Shown here: one piece after another, positions 36,340 to 48,399 of the stretch
Layout: every line of letters begins with the position of its first letter
How positions within the stretch are numbered: the stretch's first letter is position 1
Assembly: GCA_958295665.1 (NCBI GenBank)
Contig: OY282558.1
Span: forward strand, 69,614,789-69,678,788
DNA: 64,000 nucleotides
From: Tipula vernalis
Lineage: Eukaryota; Arthropoda; Insecta; Diptera; Tipulidae
Direction: 5' to 3'
Position numbers and translations under genes: made by a program
The notes under the pieces: model-generated
Seen by the model: only the letters and a program-made list of their open reading frames with translations
Told to the model about the DNA's origin: nothing
Database searches by the model: none

Positions 36340-39300
36340 ATTTTGGATGAAAATAAAACATAAAATAATTGCCGCTGTATATAACTGCCGCCAAATGGAG
36401 CTATATTCGGCTGATGGACGGACAGACAGACGAACTGGGAAACAAACTGGCAGAACCCTCTTTTCTTAATAATTCCTCAATATTATTACAATTTATGGTC
36501 TGTTTTGCTGTATTTGTTGTATTTCAATTTTACGTTTTTTTTGATCGATCCAGTTATTATGCGTAAATTTGATTAATTGGAGTTATTAACATCCAGCTAA
36601 ACATTATCGTTTAGCGTACAAGTGCAAATTTTTTTATGCAATACAATTTTAGCATACATTAATATGGTATATACAGCTGGGCGGACAAAAAAGTCTACTT
36701 ACGTATATACCACGAAAATAATTAAAAAATTAAATTCATTGAACCCTCCCAAAATAAGACGTTTCCTGTTCACAATATAATAATAATAAATGTACAAAAA
36801 ACAAACACCTTATGCGCAAATGATCATGATCTAACCCTTTTATTTTTACAACACAATCGAATTGTTTGTTTTTTCTTTTTTTTTTGTACATTAAACTTCC
36901 TGTGTGAAAGTGAAGACGATTAGATTTCACGGACTGGAACCAATTTATGTATATCAACATTGTCAATTAGTATTGTATCTGGTCATTAAATAATTAGACA
37001 ATAGAATCTTTGCTTCGTGTTTTATTAAAAAGTAAAAAATGAGTCACACTATATATACACCGGTAATGTACAGTCGATGGTTTACAACATCATGAGATTA
37101 TATTTCGCAGAATTCAAAACGTAACATTTCTGTTAACCTTTTTCAATAAAAATTTAATAAAATTTCGATGTCTTATATTTACATTATACACGAACCACAC
37201 ATATATGTATGTATAAGACAGCGATCATGACTAATATCACAGTTTTTATTCCCTCTGTGAAATGTGCGCGAGACAATAACCGCAGATTATTGATTAATTT
37301 ATTGTTGTCTGTGGTTTAATATTTGCCGTTTTGTTTATTAGTTTTCTTTCTAATGGTGTGTCAGTTACATGGTGTGGGAATATGTCGTGGTTTTGGTATT
37401 AAAAGAAAAAAAAATAAATTGGGCTAAGTAAACATCAAGCGTACCGTGAGAATGCAGGTTTATTACATTAACTTTCCAGAAATGGCAGTCAATATGTAAG
37501 TGAACCGTGCGTCATTGAATTTGCATTCGCTACTGTGTGCGGACATTTTAATTTTAATGAGCTTAATAATGAGTAAGGTGGGTGGAATAGAGCATTACAA
37601 TCACTAAATTTATAAATAATTACAGAGCGGTGATCTTATAATATTTTAAATAACTTTGTTCAACAAGCGTAACATTTTTTTTTTTTTGCTTCGTGTGTAA
37701 ATATAACAATTGCTTTGTAGCTCAGTTTTAATCATTCCATCAAAATACGATTAATTGATCTTTACTTGTCTGTCGATCACGTGTTTTTTTGTTTATGCAG
37801 GCAAATTTTTTGTATCTGTTTGCAATTTTACGCTAACGCGTGTAACGAATAACAAGCGTCATTCATTCGTGCGAGATCTTAAAAAAGAAAGAAAAAAATT
37901 AACAAGCTTTTAACCTTGATCATTGTTTGATCAACATTATAAGTTATATAGTGGCTTCATTAACATATAATGGACGGATTTCGCAGCCCACGTTTGAAAT
38001 TTTAAAATAAATTGTATATGTGGGCCGAAACGTGATCATAATAGAAATTGTTATTGAGTAAAATGATCATATGAAAACAGTTTCGTTAAAAATTTTGAAA
38101 ATGTTACAATCTTGCTTGTGGCCACATTTGAACGTAATAACCCTATGACCTTTTATTAAAGTTAGACTTAACGTTTTGGAATTTATAAGACGATCAAATA
38201 AATTTTTTGTGCGTGTAATCAACGGAATAGAAGCGGAATAGTTTCACGGCAATTTATGAGTTATAATTCGAGGCAGACGGTTCGATTGCTACTTTTGAGG
38301 CTCAATTTGGTATCTGTTGTTACTGAATCATACAAACGTCGATAAATGCCACTTTAGTATAAAGGCTACAAAGTTAGATCAGCATCTTGACTCAAGAAAA
38401 TTTTTTGAACAGTAAACTGAGAAACCAAATCGAATTTCAGTTCACGCGCCATAATCCCTACGTTTTATGCTACTCAACATAACCTTAAGTCGTTAACTGA
38501 CAAATGTTCTAATTTGCGCAACTTACTTTTGAATTAACTTATTCCGGACTTCCAGATTTCAAAATTTGGATCATGAAATCGTAAAATAATCTGTAGATAG
38601 TTTCTGTTGGTACTTAGATTTTGACGCTTCCAAGTTTCTTTTTCCAGTTACCTGTGGTACTGCTTTTGTTTATTTGGCTTTTAAGCTCTTTGAATGCCTT
38701 ATCATCAAATAGAGACAGTTCTTATACAGAACTTGCATGCTTTTGATTTACTCTCATACCTATTTAGATAGCAATTCTCCCGACTTGTCACTTAGTTTAA
38801 CAAAGAATGGTTTCATTCAAATGAGCGTTCTAATTAACAAGAAAATAAATTTTTACACACCTTATGTATCGAACAACATGAGGGCCGTAACACTGTAATG
38901 TAAATGTGATTGTGAAACTCGTCATGACATTTTTACGGGCTTTTGGAGCATTTTGAATCTTCAAACTGTTCGATTTGTACCTGACGGACAATGAGATGCA
39001 GAGCGATAAAAAACAGTGTACCATTTTCCTGACTTTGTGCAGATTAGATTATCTACAACCCTTTAATGTCATCAATCATTGTGATTTCCCAGGTAGCTTA
39101 ATATCGTCAAATCGAAGCAATTGAATGTAATTTTGAGCAATTGGTTGGCGACATCTTGAGAGATCGATTAATGAGTAGGCTTCGTAACGGAACCAATGTT
39201 TCTGGGCACATTGTTAACGGATACTAACTTGACTGCAGAAAGTCATTGACAAATTAAAATTTGAATTTATAAAGCCTTCTTCATCGCGACAAATGAGGGG

Positions 39301-39680
39301 TTATTACAAATCGAGCGTCCACTGTATATTACCTTTGAATCTAAAGACGAAGGCGAAGAAAATAATGAAACGCAACCAATGCGAAGTTAATTCTCCCAAT
39401 CAACTCGATATTTACAAATTACAGCATCATTGAACCAAAACTACACACCTGCAAAATCGTGATCTGCAATTAATCAATTTTGGCATTGTAATTGGTTTGT
39501 ACTACATGGAATAAACCATTAAGGTCACAAAGAGAAAAGAGGCATATATCTGAGAATGGTTTTTTGTCATAAAATGAGACAAAACTTGAGATTGCAGGAA
39601 AACATATTCTTTAAGCTTGTAAATCAGAATATAATGATCGATCCGATCAAACGAAAATCCCTCCGAAAATTTTCCGAAAA
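36340..39680. other. AT-rich intergenic DNA
   Basis: About 3.3 kb without a recognisable gene. A TACAGCTGGGCGGACAAAAA-like sequence at 36671-36690 resembles a Tc1-type end but has no partner. Sporadic short frames (39556-39741, 38830-39024) have no family signatures. Confidence 0.5.
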
Positions 39681-39684
39681 TTCT

Positions 39685-39875
39685 TCAATCAACTCAACCA
39701 TAACTCAACCCCATCTCAATTCCCGCATCAACATTCTCTGAAAAACTACATACGTATATGAACTCAAATCAACTCAAGCTAACGAAAAGCTCATACCTCC
39801 AAAAAATCCTCAACTGAACTGCTCACTCAATCCCAAAAACCCTCAAATCAATTCCTAGCTCAACCTTCAACTCTA
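39685..39875 (-). repeat. CAACTCAACC repeat tract (inverse of the 21895 tract)
   Basis: Repeated AACTCAACC, AACTCAA and CTCAATCCC units, complementary to GTTGAGTTGG units at 21895-22345. It lies immediately before the (CT)n tract and RTE-like element. Confidence 0.65.
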
Positions 39876-39959
39876 CGTCACAGATCGAACACCACATATT
39901 AATAACCAGGTAGTTTTGGGTGAAGTATAGCAGGTATCTTGATACTCTTGACATACAGA

Positions 39960-39962
<3 letters not shown>

Positions 39963-39998
<36 letters not shown>
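39963..39998. repeat. (CT)n microsatellite, 3' tail of the RTE-like element
   Basis: Eighteen CT units. On the minus strand this is (GA)n beginning a few bases after the stop codon of the element's ORF (stop at about 40004). RTE-type elements commonly end in short tandem repeats instead of poly(A), so I read this as the element's tail. Confidence 0.8.
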
Positions 39999-40000
<2 letters not shown>

Positions 40001-40003
40001 CTT

Positions 40004-41252
40004 TCACATCCCATAGAGGGATTTTGCCGCCCGCACTAAGGTCCTCCATTCGTCTTGATCCATCGCTCTCGTCCTCCAGTTTCGACATCCTAATACATGT
40101 AGATCTTGTTCGACGTCGTCACGCCAGCGCAGTCGGGGTCTTCCTCTACGACGAACACCGGCTGGTTGTTGATGGAACACTTTATTGGTCATTCGTTGTT
40201 GTGGAGACAGTGTAACGTGGCCGAGCCATCTAACTCGATTGGATTTGATGAATCCGATAATATCGCAGCCTCCAAGAAGTTGCTTTATCTCGTGGTTCAT
40301 ACGAATCCGATATTTGTTGTCCGCGACTTTAATTGGACCAAAGATTGAGCGAATGACCTTCCTTTCGAAGGTAGATAACAATCTACAATCGTTAGAGGTC
40401 ATGGTCCAGCTCTCGCTTCCGAAAGCCAGCACAGGTCTTATGAGTGCTTTATAGTGCGAGCTTGCACTACTGCGACAGATGTTTAGATCGCAATAATTTC
40501 GATTGGGCGTAGAAAAGTCGTTGTCCGGCAGCGATTCGGGCTTTTATATCTGCCTGCATATCATTCGACGATATTATAACTGACCCGAGGTATTTAAAGT
40601 TTTCGACGCTATCAAAGTTATGGTCGCCAATTCCGAGATTTACCATGGAGATGTTCCTGGGTGTTGATAACAATTTTGTTTGGCTGCTGTTCACCTCCAA
40701 ACCAAGTGTTCTTACGCAGTGATCGAGCTGTATGAAACTATCCTTGATATCGCTAGGTCTTCGGCTAAGAACCACGATAGCATCTGCATATCCAAGAATT
40801 TGCCCTGATTTATTAAATATACAGCGCGAAGTTTCATTGTTGCTTTTTCTCACTACGTATTCAAGCGCCCAATTGAACAGCACAGGCGCGAGTGCATCTC
40901 CCTGTCGAACACCAGATGTTATTTCAAGGGAGTCTGACACAGCTCCCTCAATTACGATTCTACATACAGACCCAGAGGTTGTTAATTTACACAGAGAAAC
41001 GAGTTTCTCTGGAATTCCTAGGCATATGGGCGCGGCCCATAGGTTTTCACGGTTTATACTGTCATATGCCTGTCTGAAGTCTATATACAGTTGATGTATG
41101 GTTATGTTGCGCTCCCAACATTTTTCCAAGATGATCGTCATGGCAAAACATTGGTCAGTGGTCGATCGGTTGGGACGAAAACCACATTGATAGTCGCCAA
41201 TGATGTTTTCGGCGAAAGGGATGAGTCTGGCAAGTACAACATTAGCCAACAC
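40004..41252 (-). pseudogene. RTE-like non-LTR retrotransposon: reverse transcriptase and C-terminal region
   Basis: RT (40467-41252): LANVVLARLIPFAENIIGDYQCGFRPNRSTTDQ, LYIDFRQAYDSINRENL (first palm Asp), SGVRQGDALAPVLFNWALEYVVR, then YADAIVVLSR where the family has YADD, so one catalytic Asp is Ala. A frameshift between 40467 and 40432 precedes the C-terminal block (SESWTM, FERKVIRSIFGP, RMNHEI, RWLGHV, RGRPRLRW). An in-frame TAG at about 41256-41258 splits RT from the upstream ORF. The protein is otherwise well preserved, suggesting a fairly recent insertion. Confidence 0.9.
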
Positions 41253-41255
41253 TTT

Positions 41256-42809
41256 CTAAGCAGTGCTCAATAGGGCGATACCACGATAGTTTCCACATTT
41301 AAGACGGTCTCCTTTTTTGTGCAGCGGACATATGAGTGCAGTCTTCCAATTCTCCGGCAGCTCTTCTTGGTCCCAAATAGAGACGATGAGATCGTATAGA
41401 TTTGTTGCAAGAGTAGCGCCTCCGAGCTTAATCAATTCTGCGGGGATTCCGTCGAGACCGGGTGCCTTTCCATTTTTTAATCTACTAATAGCTGCATCTA
41501 CTTCCTCTACTGTGGGATATTCGACAAAGACCTCTTCACCTGGAGGAGCTATTGCTCTAATGGGAGTCACTTCGTCATTCCGATTTAGCAGATTTTGAAA
41601 GTAGGTTTGCCATACAGAAAGAAAATCAGCCACGTTTGTTCTCAGCTCTCCATTTCCGTCTTTGATGGCTGTACTTCTTGGGTGGAAGTCTTTAGTTAGA
41701 TTTCTGGCGTTAGCAAAACAGTCCCTTGAGTTTCCTATTTCCGCTTGGAAGCTGATGTTTTCGATGCAAAATCTGATATGATCGCGCTTGTTTTGTCGAA
41801 GGTATTTAGTCGTAGCTTTCCTAGCGCGGAGGTATTCTGCTAGAGTGCTTCTAGTGTTGCGAGCCAACCATTTCTCACGAATCTTTCGTTTATTTTCGAC
41901 GACCCTTCGGCAATGATCATCAAACCAATCATTGCAGGACCTCGGAGGCCTTCTTTCGATGGAACTTTGCGCCGCGGTGGTTATGGCTGACTGTAAAGCG
42001 TGCCACTGCTCCTGGCTGTTAGGAGGAGCTTCTTCGTTGTTATTGGGCCGGTCTAAATAATTAGTGACAGCTGATTGGTAACTCTGCAGTGACGCTTGGT
42101 CTTTTAAAGCATCAATATTCCACCGAACGGTCTTTTGTGCTTGTCTGTTGAACGTAGATGACAGTTTGCACTTATACTTAAATATGACAAGCACATGATC
42201 GCTGTCCATGTCTGCACTTCTGTAAGATCTGTCGTCGGATATGCTGGTGGAGTGTCTCTTAGACACCGTGACGTGATCGATTTGGTTTTCCGTTTTCCTA
42301 AAGTCGCCCACGATGATTTTAATGTCGTGGTGCGGTATGTTATTGATGACTTCCTCCAGCTCGACAAAGAAGAGATCTTTGATGTCATCAGATTTACCTT
42401 CGGTGGGTACATGTACATTAACGATCGTGATGTTAAATTTCTTGGTGTGGAGCCTGACCGTGCATACTGGCATGTTGATAGGGCGGAAGTCGATGATATG
42501 ATGCTTCGCGCGCTGATGGATAAGGAAGCTAACTCCAAATTCTCCTCCATTCTGATGGCCGCTGTAATGAAGAGTGTAACCATTGGTGGTGTCATGCATC
42601 CCACTCCCAGACCATCTAAGCTCTTGTAGTGCAAGCACGTCTAATGTGTAACTCTTTGCTTGATTCGAAAGGATCTGGAGATCTCCAGGTCTCAAGAGGC
42701 TAAGCACGTTCCATGTTCCCATTTTTAAAGCGTTGTCCGTGTACAATTTCCGAGGTCGATTTTGTGATAAATCCGATATGGTAATCCGAGGCCTTTGATT
42801 AGGGTTCAT
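41256..42809 (-). pseudogene. RTE-like non-LTR retrotransposon: endonuclease and RT N-terminus (517 codons)
   Basis: The frame starts at ATG 42809 and carries an AP-type endonuclease (MGTWNVLSLLRPGDL, LDVLALQELRWSGSG, VNVHVPTEGKSDD, VGDF near residues 165-168). The text then jumps from VGDF to RKTENQIDHV, so an internal segment of the endonuclease is missing; SDHVLVIF (residues about 200-207, catalytic His region) follows. The linker and RT fingers (GKAPGLDGIPAELIKLGG, WKTALICPLHKKGDRLKCGNYRGI) run to a single in-frame stop at 41256. Same strand and frame as 40467-41252. Confidence 0.9.
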
Positions 42810-43090
42810 AACTTTAATTGTTTTTATGAGAGCCAGTTGTTGGCCTGCTGCTCAACCCGCTTGTTACGTGTGTGGGCCACGTACTGGTGAGAATTTTAAG
42901 GCATCCAGTCCTACCTTGAACACATTTATATAGCGAGCCGCTTGATACAAGACAGACGCCCGCTTCAGCCGCACCTAACCTGGAGAACAGACGCTGATTT
43001 GATATTGGTTTTGAGGCGCCAATGACTCGCCCTGACATGTAGTGTCCATGACTATAAACAGGATTTTCCCTGCTCGTCTCCACTACACCG
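42810..43090 (-). other. 5' leader region of the RTE-like element
   Basis: Immediately upstream of the ORF start. It holds an 89-codon open frame (42814-43083) that does not join the endonuclease frame. The base composition is markedly less AT-rich than the flanks and ends near 43090, so I take it as the element's 5' untranslated part; the exact 5' end is not defined. Confidence 0.55.
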
Positions 43091-43099
43091 CCTGATTCA

Positions 43100-46000
43100 T
43101 TTAGCGTGACCCAGGGAGCACCGCAAGGATGTATGAATCAAGGACTTTCCCCCCAAACAGATTCCTAAGGACATTAAATTCTCCGCCTTAACTAAAGAAC
43201 AGAGATACCTTCGGTACAGACTTCCAGACATCCGGACAGACCGTCGGATATTTTTTTTTTATCGGACTCACGAACCTTAAAAACGTCGAAAAAAGTGAGA
43301 TTAGACAAACAAACAGTGTTGCTCATTTTTGGCAGGATTTCAAAAACTTTGGTTCGCTTAAAAATTTGTTGGATAATGATAATCATGAAAAACTACTGAT
43401 GGTAGATGAGAAAGCATTTACCGAAAGAAGTTTTCATTAATCGAGAACGAAAGTGAGAGGTTCGAAGGCGATCGAATACCGTCTTAGTTTTAACCATAAA
43501 CGTTGACAGCTTTCCGGGAAAGCACAGTTTTTGGGCTCCGGAAGAATTGTCGTTGCAAAATTTAAACTTTTAAAGGAATTAACGATAGTTTAAATCCAAC
43601 TCAATCCCCAACTAAACCTTCAATTCAAATCAAACTGAACGTTCAACCATAAAGGTTAATTTACATATGCGACGTGCGACATGTGACGGAAGCTAGAGAC
43701 GAATATTTCTAGATTCGTCACTCGGCAGGCGCTACATGCCGAGACATGAACCGATTTTATCATTTTCGTCACGGTTAACACATACACATAAAAATTGAGT
43801 GTAAAACATGGCGGCACTTTTTTTTTATACATATTTTGGAAGATAAATTGTGGTCAAGAAAGCGCCACGTTTATTTCCTTATTATTCTTTGTCACACGTC
43901 GCACGAATCAACATGGGTCGAAGACTACCGGCGTACATGAATTAAACTTTTCAACTTTTTCATTTATTTCTTCCACAGTAAGGTACTGTCATAGAACCAC
44001 TTCTCTGCTTGCTTTGCTTCATAAGAATATAAATTAAATTCATTCAATTTAGAGTTTTGGTTCTGTAAAGAGTTTAAGTAAATCCGCCATGTTTGCTTTC
44101 ATATTTACATTCAACATCGAATAGTCTAACCGAACGGCAAGACGAATCTCGAGTAATTGAAATATATTTTGGGTAATGGTAACCCTGCTTATCAAAAATA
44201 AGGTCTTTTTGAAAAAAAGCTAAAAAGCTACCATCTAGTATCATCTCTTGTCTCATGGAATCAATAGAAAGTTAAAAAAATAATGGCCAGAATTGTGTAC
44301 ACTGTTAAAATGGCAACAAAAACCTCATATATTATATATCATGTGCCGCCTAATATTTTTATAATTGATTATTGTTAAGCTAATCTTATCGTTTTTATAT
44401 ACACACACAAGCGACTATAGTCGGCATTACCGCACAAATATCAAGCCTATATATTATAACGATGACTATGAGAATGTTTTACGAGTATGTTAACTGTCGA
44501 TCAGTTTGATACCTGATAAACTATTTCACTAATTACATTTTTTATATTTTGTTATCTTTACATGGCCCGAATTTAAGAATTTTTTTAAAATATATTCAAG
44601 TTCTCGCCCCCCCCCCCCCCTCCCCCCTTAAATATTATATAAAACGCGCGATTGTTAATGATCGCGATGAGGAGAGAATGTGGTTTTGTTATTTCGTTGT
44701 ACATATACACAATACAACAAAAAACCCAATACTGTGCTCTGTGTGGAATTCGAACGAAATGTGAATGAAAGTTAACTTGAACTTGATGATCATTTTGATC
44801 TTCTTTTTTTTACTATGTGCGAGTATTTAATATGCATGTATTTGCCAGGTCATGGAACTTTTGTATTATTTTGTTCGTTTATTGTAAAATTATGTGATAT
44901 TAACCGGATATATATCTACATAATGTCATGTATTATAAAAGACGTGTATATAGAAATTCATATAAATTATAATTATTGTTGTGTACGCAATGAAATGCTG
45001 ATGATGCTGCTGGTCTGCATAATCGTCTTGATTGTCAAGAGTTTGAGTTTTTTTTTGTTTGTTTTACATATTTCTTATTTTAAGGTTAGGTTCATGTTTC
45101 TTAATTTCTTGCAACTCATTATTTGCTTATGTGTGTATGTATGTATATTGTAATAAGTGACCGGGGACTTTTGGTTTTAGTTTATTTATGTATGGACAAG
45201 ACAGATTAAAATTTGCATATATGCATAACAACAAAGTGATTAATGTTTTTTGTAGGTACCGATTGTAAGTCGCACAGTCAAATGTATATTTAGTCAAAGT
45301 TTCACTGTACAGCCAAAATTAAAAAAATCTCAAAGTTCATAAACTCAGTGGCGGCTAGATATTCAAAACAATAAATCACCGCGTTGTTTTATAATCAAAG
45401 GTTCAAAATTAAATTTTTATTAACTTTAAAATTAAATTTCACGAGAATGTTAAATTATTAATTTTTTAAAATTTCGATTTTTTTTAGAAAATTTTCAAAA
45501 TTGAGCTTTTCGACTTTAAATTTTTAAATTTAATTTAGTTTAATATAAAATACTTAAAGCAACTAATTCTTAAATTTCAAAATTGAAAATATTTGTAAGT
45601 TCTAAAAATTACATAAGTCGGATTTCCAAAAAAAGTTTCATACCTCCACTTTAAATTAATTTACTAATAAAAGGTCTAAAATCTGGCGTTAAAGGTTGAA
45701 AATTCATAATCTATATAATTTTAAGTTCTAAATTCAACTAGGCAAATTTTATAATAGAAATTGTGATAGGTAAAATTTCGAGCAACTGCTAAATTTCCGT
45801 GCAGCTCAGAATTTCTGGAAACTAAAGTTTAAATTTGGGACTAAATTTCAAAATTTTACGTTACTATATCTAAAATCCAATTCCATGGATTTGAAAACCA
45901 AAAGCAGAGATTCCACTGTTTTTGCAAGAGCATTTCTCAATAGAACAGTTGATTTTTGACTAATTTTCAAAAATGTTTATTTATTTGGGAAAATTAGACC

Positions 46001-46560
46001 TATCACAAAATTGGCCTCAGACAACTGCGAATTTGCCTTTGGTTCGCCTTTATGTGATTAGGTGCATAAATTCTAAAAAATGTCGCTTGATAATCAAAAA
46101 AAAAAATTTAATTATTATAATTTTTAAAATTCTATTTTGTAAACTACTCAAAATTCGCAAAGACATTAAATTACTTAGAAGCAAGTACTTAAAATTTTGT
46201 TTTTATCTTATTCTTGGTTTCAGTAATCTTTAATTTTTCTGAAAGTTACCCTCACTCACTAGCGCTATTTGAACGTACATATAGTTACTAGCGCTGGGTA
46301 AAATCAACCCGTATTTAAACCTGTCCTAAATGAATGAAAGATTTCTAAATTTCAATCGAAACTTGGTTTAACCTGAAAAGCATAATGTCACAAAACAAAA
46401 TTAATAATTTTATTATTATAATTTAATTCATATAATTTAAAATAAAAATAAACATCACATTTGGTAAAAATTCAAATAATAAGCATAAGGATTAGCTTGA
46501 AAAGCTCTACCAGAAACTCCACTTCTTTTTTCGATATAGAGTAATTTTTCTGCGATAATT
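43100..46560. other. Intergenic AT-rich DNA with simple repeats
   Basis: Contains CCAACTCAATCC-type repeats at 43595-43645, a poly-C tract at 44607-44627, a possible small MITE at 43674-43904, and AAATTTTAAAATT-rich sequence at 45400-45850. The frame at 44815-45153 is hydrophobic by composition and shows no family motif. Confidence 0.5.
43674..43904. mobile_element. Possible small MITE with 14-bp inverted ends
   Basis: GTGCGACATGTGAC at 43674-43687 and its near complement GTCACACGTCGCAC at 43891-43904 (one mismatch) are 231 bases apart. A further inverted pair, GACGAAT/ATTCGTC, lies just inside the left end. No target duplication is apparent. Confidence 0.3.
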
Positions 46561-46585
46561 ACCTTTGAAGGAGGACTACATTTCG

Positions 46586-48260
46586 TTACAACTGCAATTC
46601 AGCATCATCGACGTCACAACTTCCACAAAGCGTGCACATCTTTATTTGATGACTTCCGCAAATAAATTTATGGCATTTGGCGCAAACGGTTCTGGTTTTC
46701 CGATCTTGCTTTGGTTTAGAAAGTTGGCATCGGCTAGGCGTATTAATTTTGGGTTTCTTGAGATTTTCATTCAAATTAGTTAATTTGCTTCTTCTGTCTA
46801 TTTGCGGCTGAATGATGAAGCCAAATTTTTCAAAAACTATTTTCGGGATTGGAGGATCTTCTTATTTATTTATTTATTATTTATTTATTGTTTTTGACTT
46901 ATAAATTTTTAACTTTCGGTACACTCTATTTTGAACAAAAACTCATTCGTAACAGAGTGTATCAAAAGAGAGGGATAACTTCAAAGTAAAACGTTCCCAA
47001 TCAGGATCATCACCATTCGCCAATTATGTCTCGATCTTTGTTAAAAAATTGCATCAACAATTTCCTAGCCTCAATCCTTCCGAAATTTATCCTGCTTCGG
47101 TAGATTTGTGTCAAACGTTCCAATTTCAATTTCCTATTTTCTGATTTGGACACCCAAATTAGTTGTCATCCATGTAAAATATATTTTTCAGACAATGTCT
47201 CGACTTTTCGAGGTTCAAGAACTCGCACAATTTGCCGGTGAATAATATTTAAAAAAAAAATATTTAGAAAAAAATCCTATCCTGCCTGTCTTCAGTCGGA
47301 AGTAACACTATTCGGCTATTTATTCCTGCCAAGTTTAATAGACTGTAAAATACTATCATTGGCCATCTATTAGAGGTTCGTGTAACATTATACGCACCAC
47401 ATAATTGGTCTGTGGTATCTACTCCTCCCTTCGTGCTGTTATAGAAGGATATGATCTCTGGTAAGCAATTAGTCGTCTCAGTAATTTCGCCAGTTTGATG
47501 CATAGTTGAAAGTAATAAGACCCATTTATTTTTTTTTGGAACATACGATAGTATGGTGGTCTGTTTTTCGTAATAGAAAATGATGATGGTAGAATCCTTT
47601 TATTTTTTCTTATACTTCCCACTATCGTTGTCTTATTCTGAAGAAGCTCTTGTGCCAAATAATGACTTGTAAACCAGTTATCGACTGTTAAATTTCGACC
47701 TGCATTTTGTAAATGCTTTGTTAATCGGTTTATTGCATAAATTACATTGACCTGGTGGTTGTTTCCCACAATATACTACTAGTTGTGAAGTATAAAATGA
47801 TACCGAATCTACAACTGAACAGATTTTAATGACATATTTGGCAGGCTTACTCGGAGTATATTGCCTAAAACCACATCTTCCTCGGAAACCTTCCAACTTC
47901 TCATCTCATAAGTTCTGGTTGAAGATTTGGAATATATTGCGAATATGTGCAAGTTTATCTACCTCGCGGCGTGCCAAACGAGTCTCGATATTGTCAAACC
48001 GAATATATCGTATTAGAAATTCGAACCGGTTGTAGCTCATAGTTGCTGCAAAAATTTAAAACCCTGTTCCATCGATAGCCTACAAATCTCTGACGTGCAC
48101 ATGCGACGATTTGTGCAATCACGCTAGGTACAAAAGCCGAAATAATGCATCTATTTCTGTATAGTATGTCGTAGTGGCATTTTCATCGTACTTGTATTTT
48201 GGTTTTGTTGTTTTATGAATATATTCGTACATCTATTTGGGTAATCTATTTTGTTCCCGT
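46586..48260 (-). pseudogene. piggyBac-family transposase, degenerate
   Basis: In minus-strand order: FDNIETRLARREVDKLAHIR (about 47940-48005), GFRGRCGFRQYTPSKPAKY (47830-47890), NLTVDNWFTSHYLAQEL (about 47650-47700; the Asp of DNWFTS is the first catalytic acid of piggyBac), STKGGVDTTDQL (about 47405-47440; third catalytic Asp), TSNRWPMIVFYSLLNLAG, then after a gap the C-terminal cysteine-rich domain CAKCHKFICGSHQ...CTLCGSC (46610-46690). At least three frame changes, and about 400 bases of unrelated sequence (46850-47260) lie between the catalytic part and the cysteine domain. Confidence 0.9.
46850..47262. other. Sequence interrupting the piggyBac gene, origin unknown
   Basis: Between the GGVDTTDQL block and the cysteine-rich domain lies about 400 bases starting with a TTTATTTATTTATT run. 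Its minus strand reads VSKSENRKLKLERLTQIYR-like, coding-looking text, which I do not recognise. It could be another retroelement fragment. Confidence 0.4.
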
Positions 48261-48399
48261 TCGTAATCGTCTATCTTTGAATTTGAAATTAAGGGAAATT
48301 ATGAACACATTTTATAATCTTTTCTTTAAAAGATGTGTATTCTGGATCCTGAAACTTAGGTAAAGAAAGATCTAAGGCATTGATGAATAAAGGGCGATC

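Noticed and set aside
36671..36700. Sequence resembling a Tc1-type inverted repeat (CAGCTGGGCGGACAAAAAAG)
   Set aside because: No complementary end was found within several kb and no transposase sequence lies nearby.
42195..42629. 144-codon plus-strand frame
   Set aside because: It is the antisense shadow of the RTE-like endonuclease, which has recognisable motifs on the minus strand.
43380..43560. Plus-strand text LLMVDEKAFTERSFH resembling the mariner DEKxF block
   Set aside because: Only one short match, with a stop directly after and no flanking transposase motifs; too weak to list as a feature.
44815..45153. 112-codon hydrophobic frame
   Set aside because: T-rich composition gives Phe/Leu/Ile-rich translations; no conserved motif, signal or neighbouring exon supports a gene.
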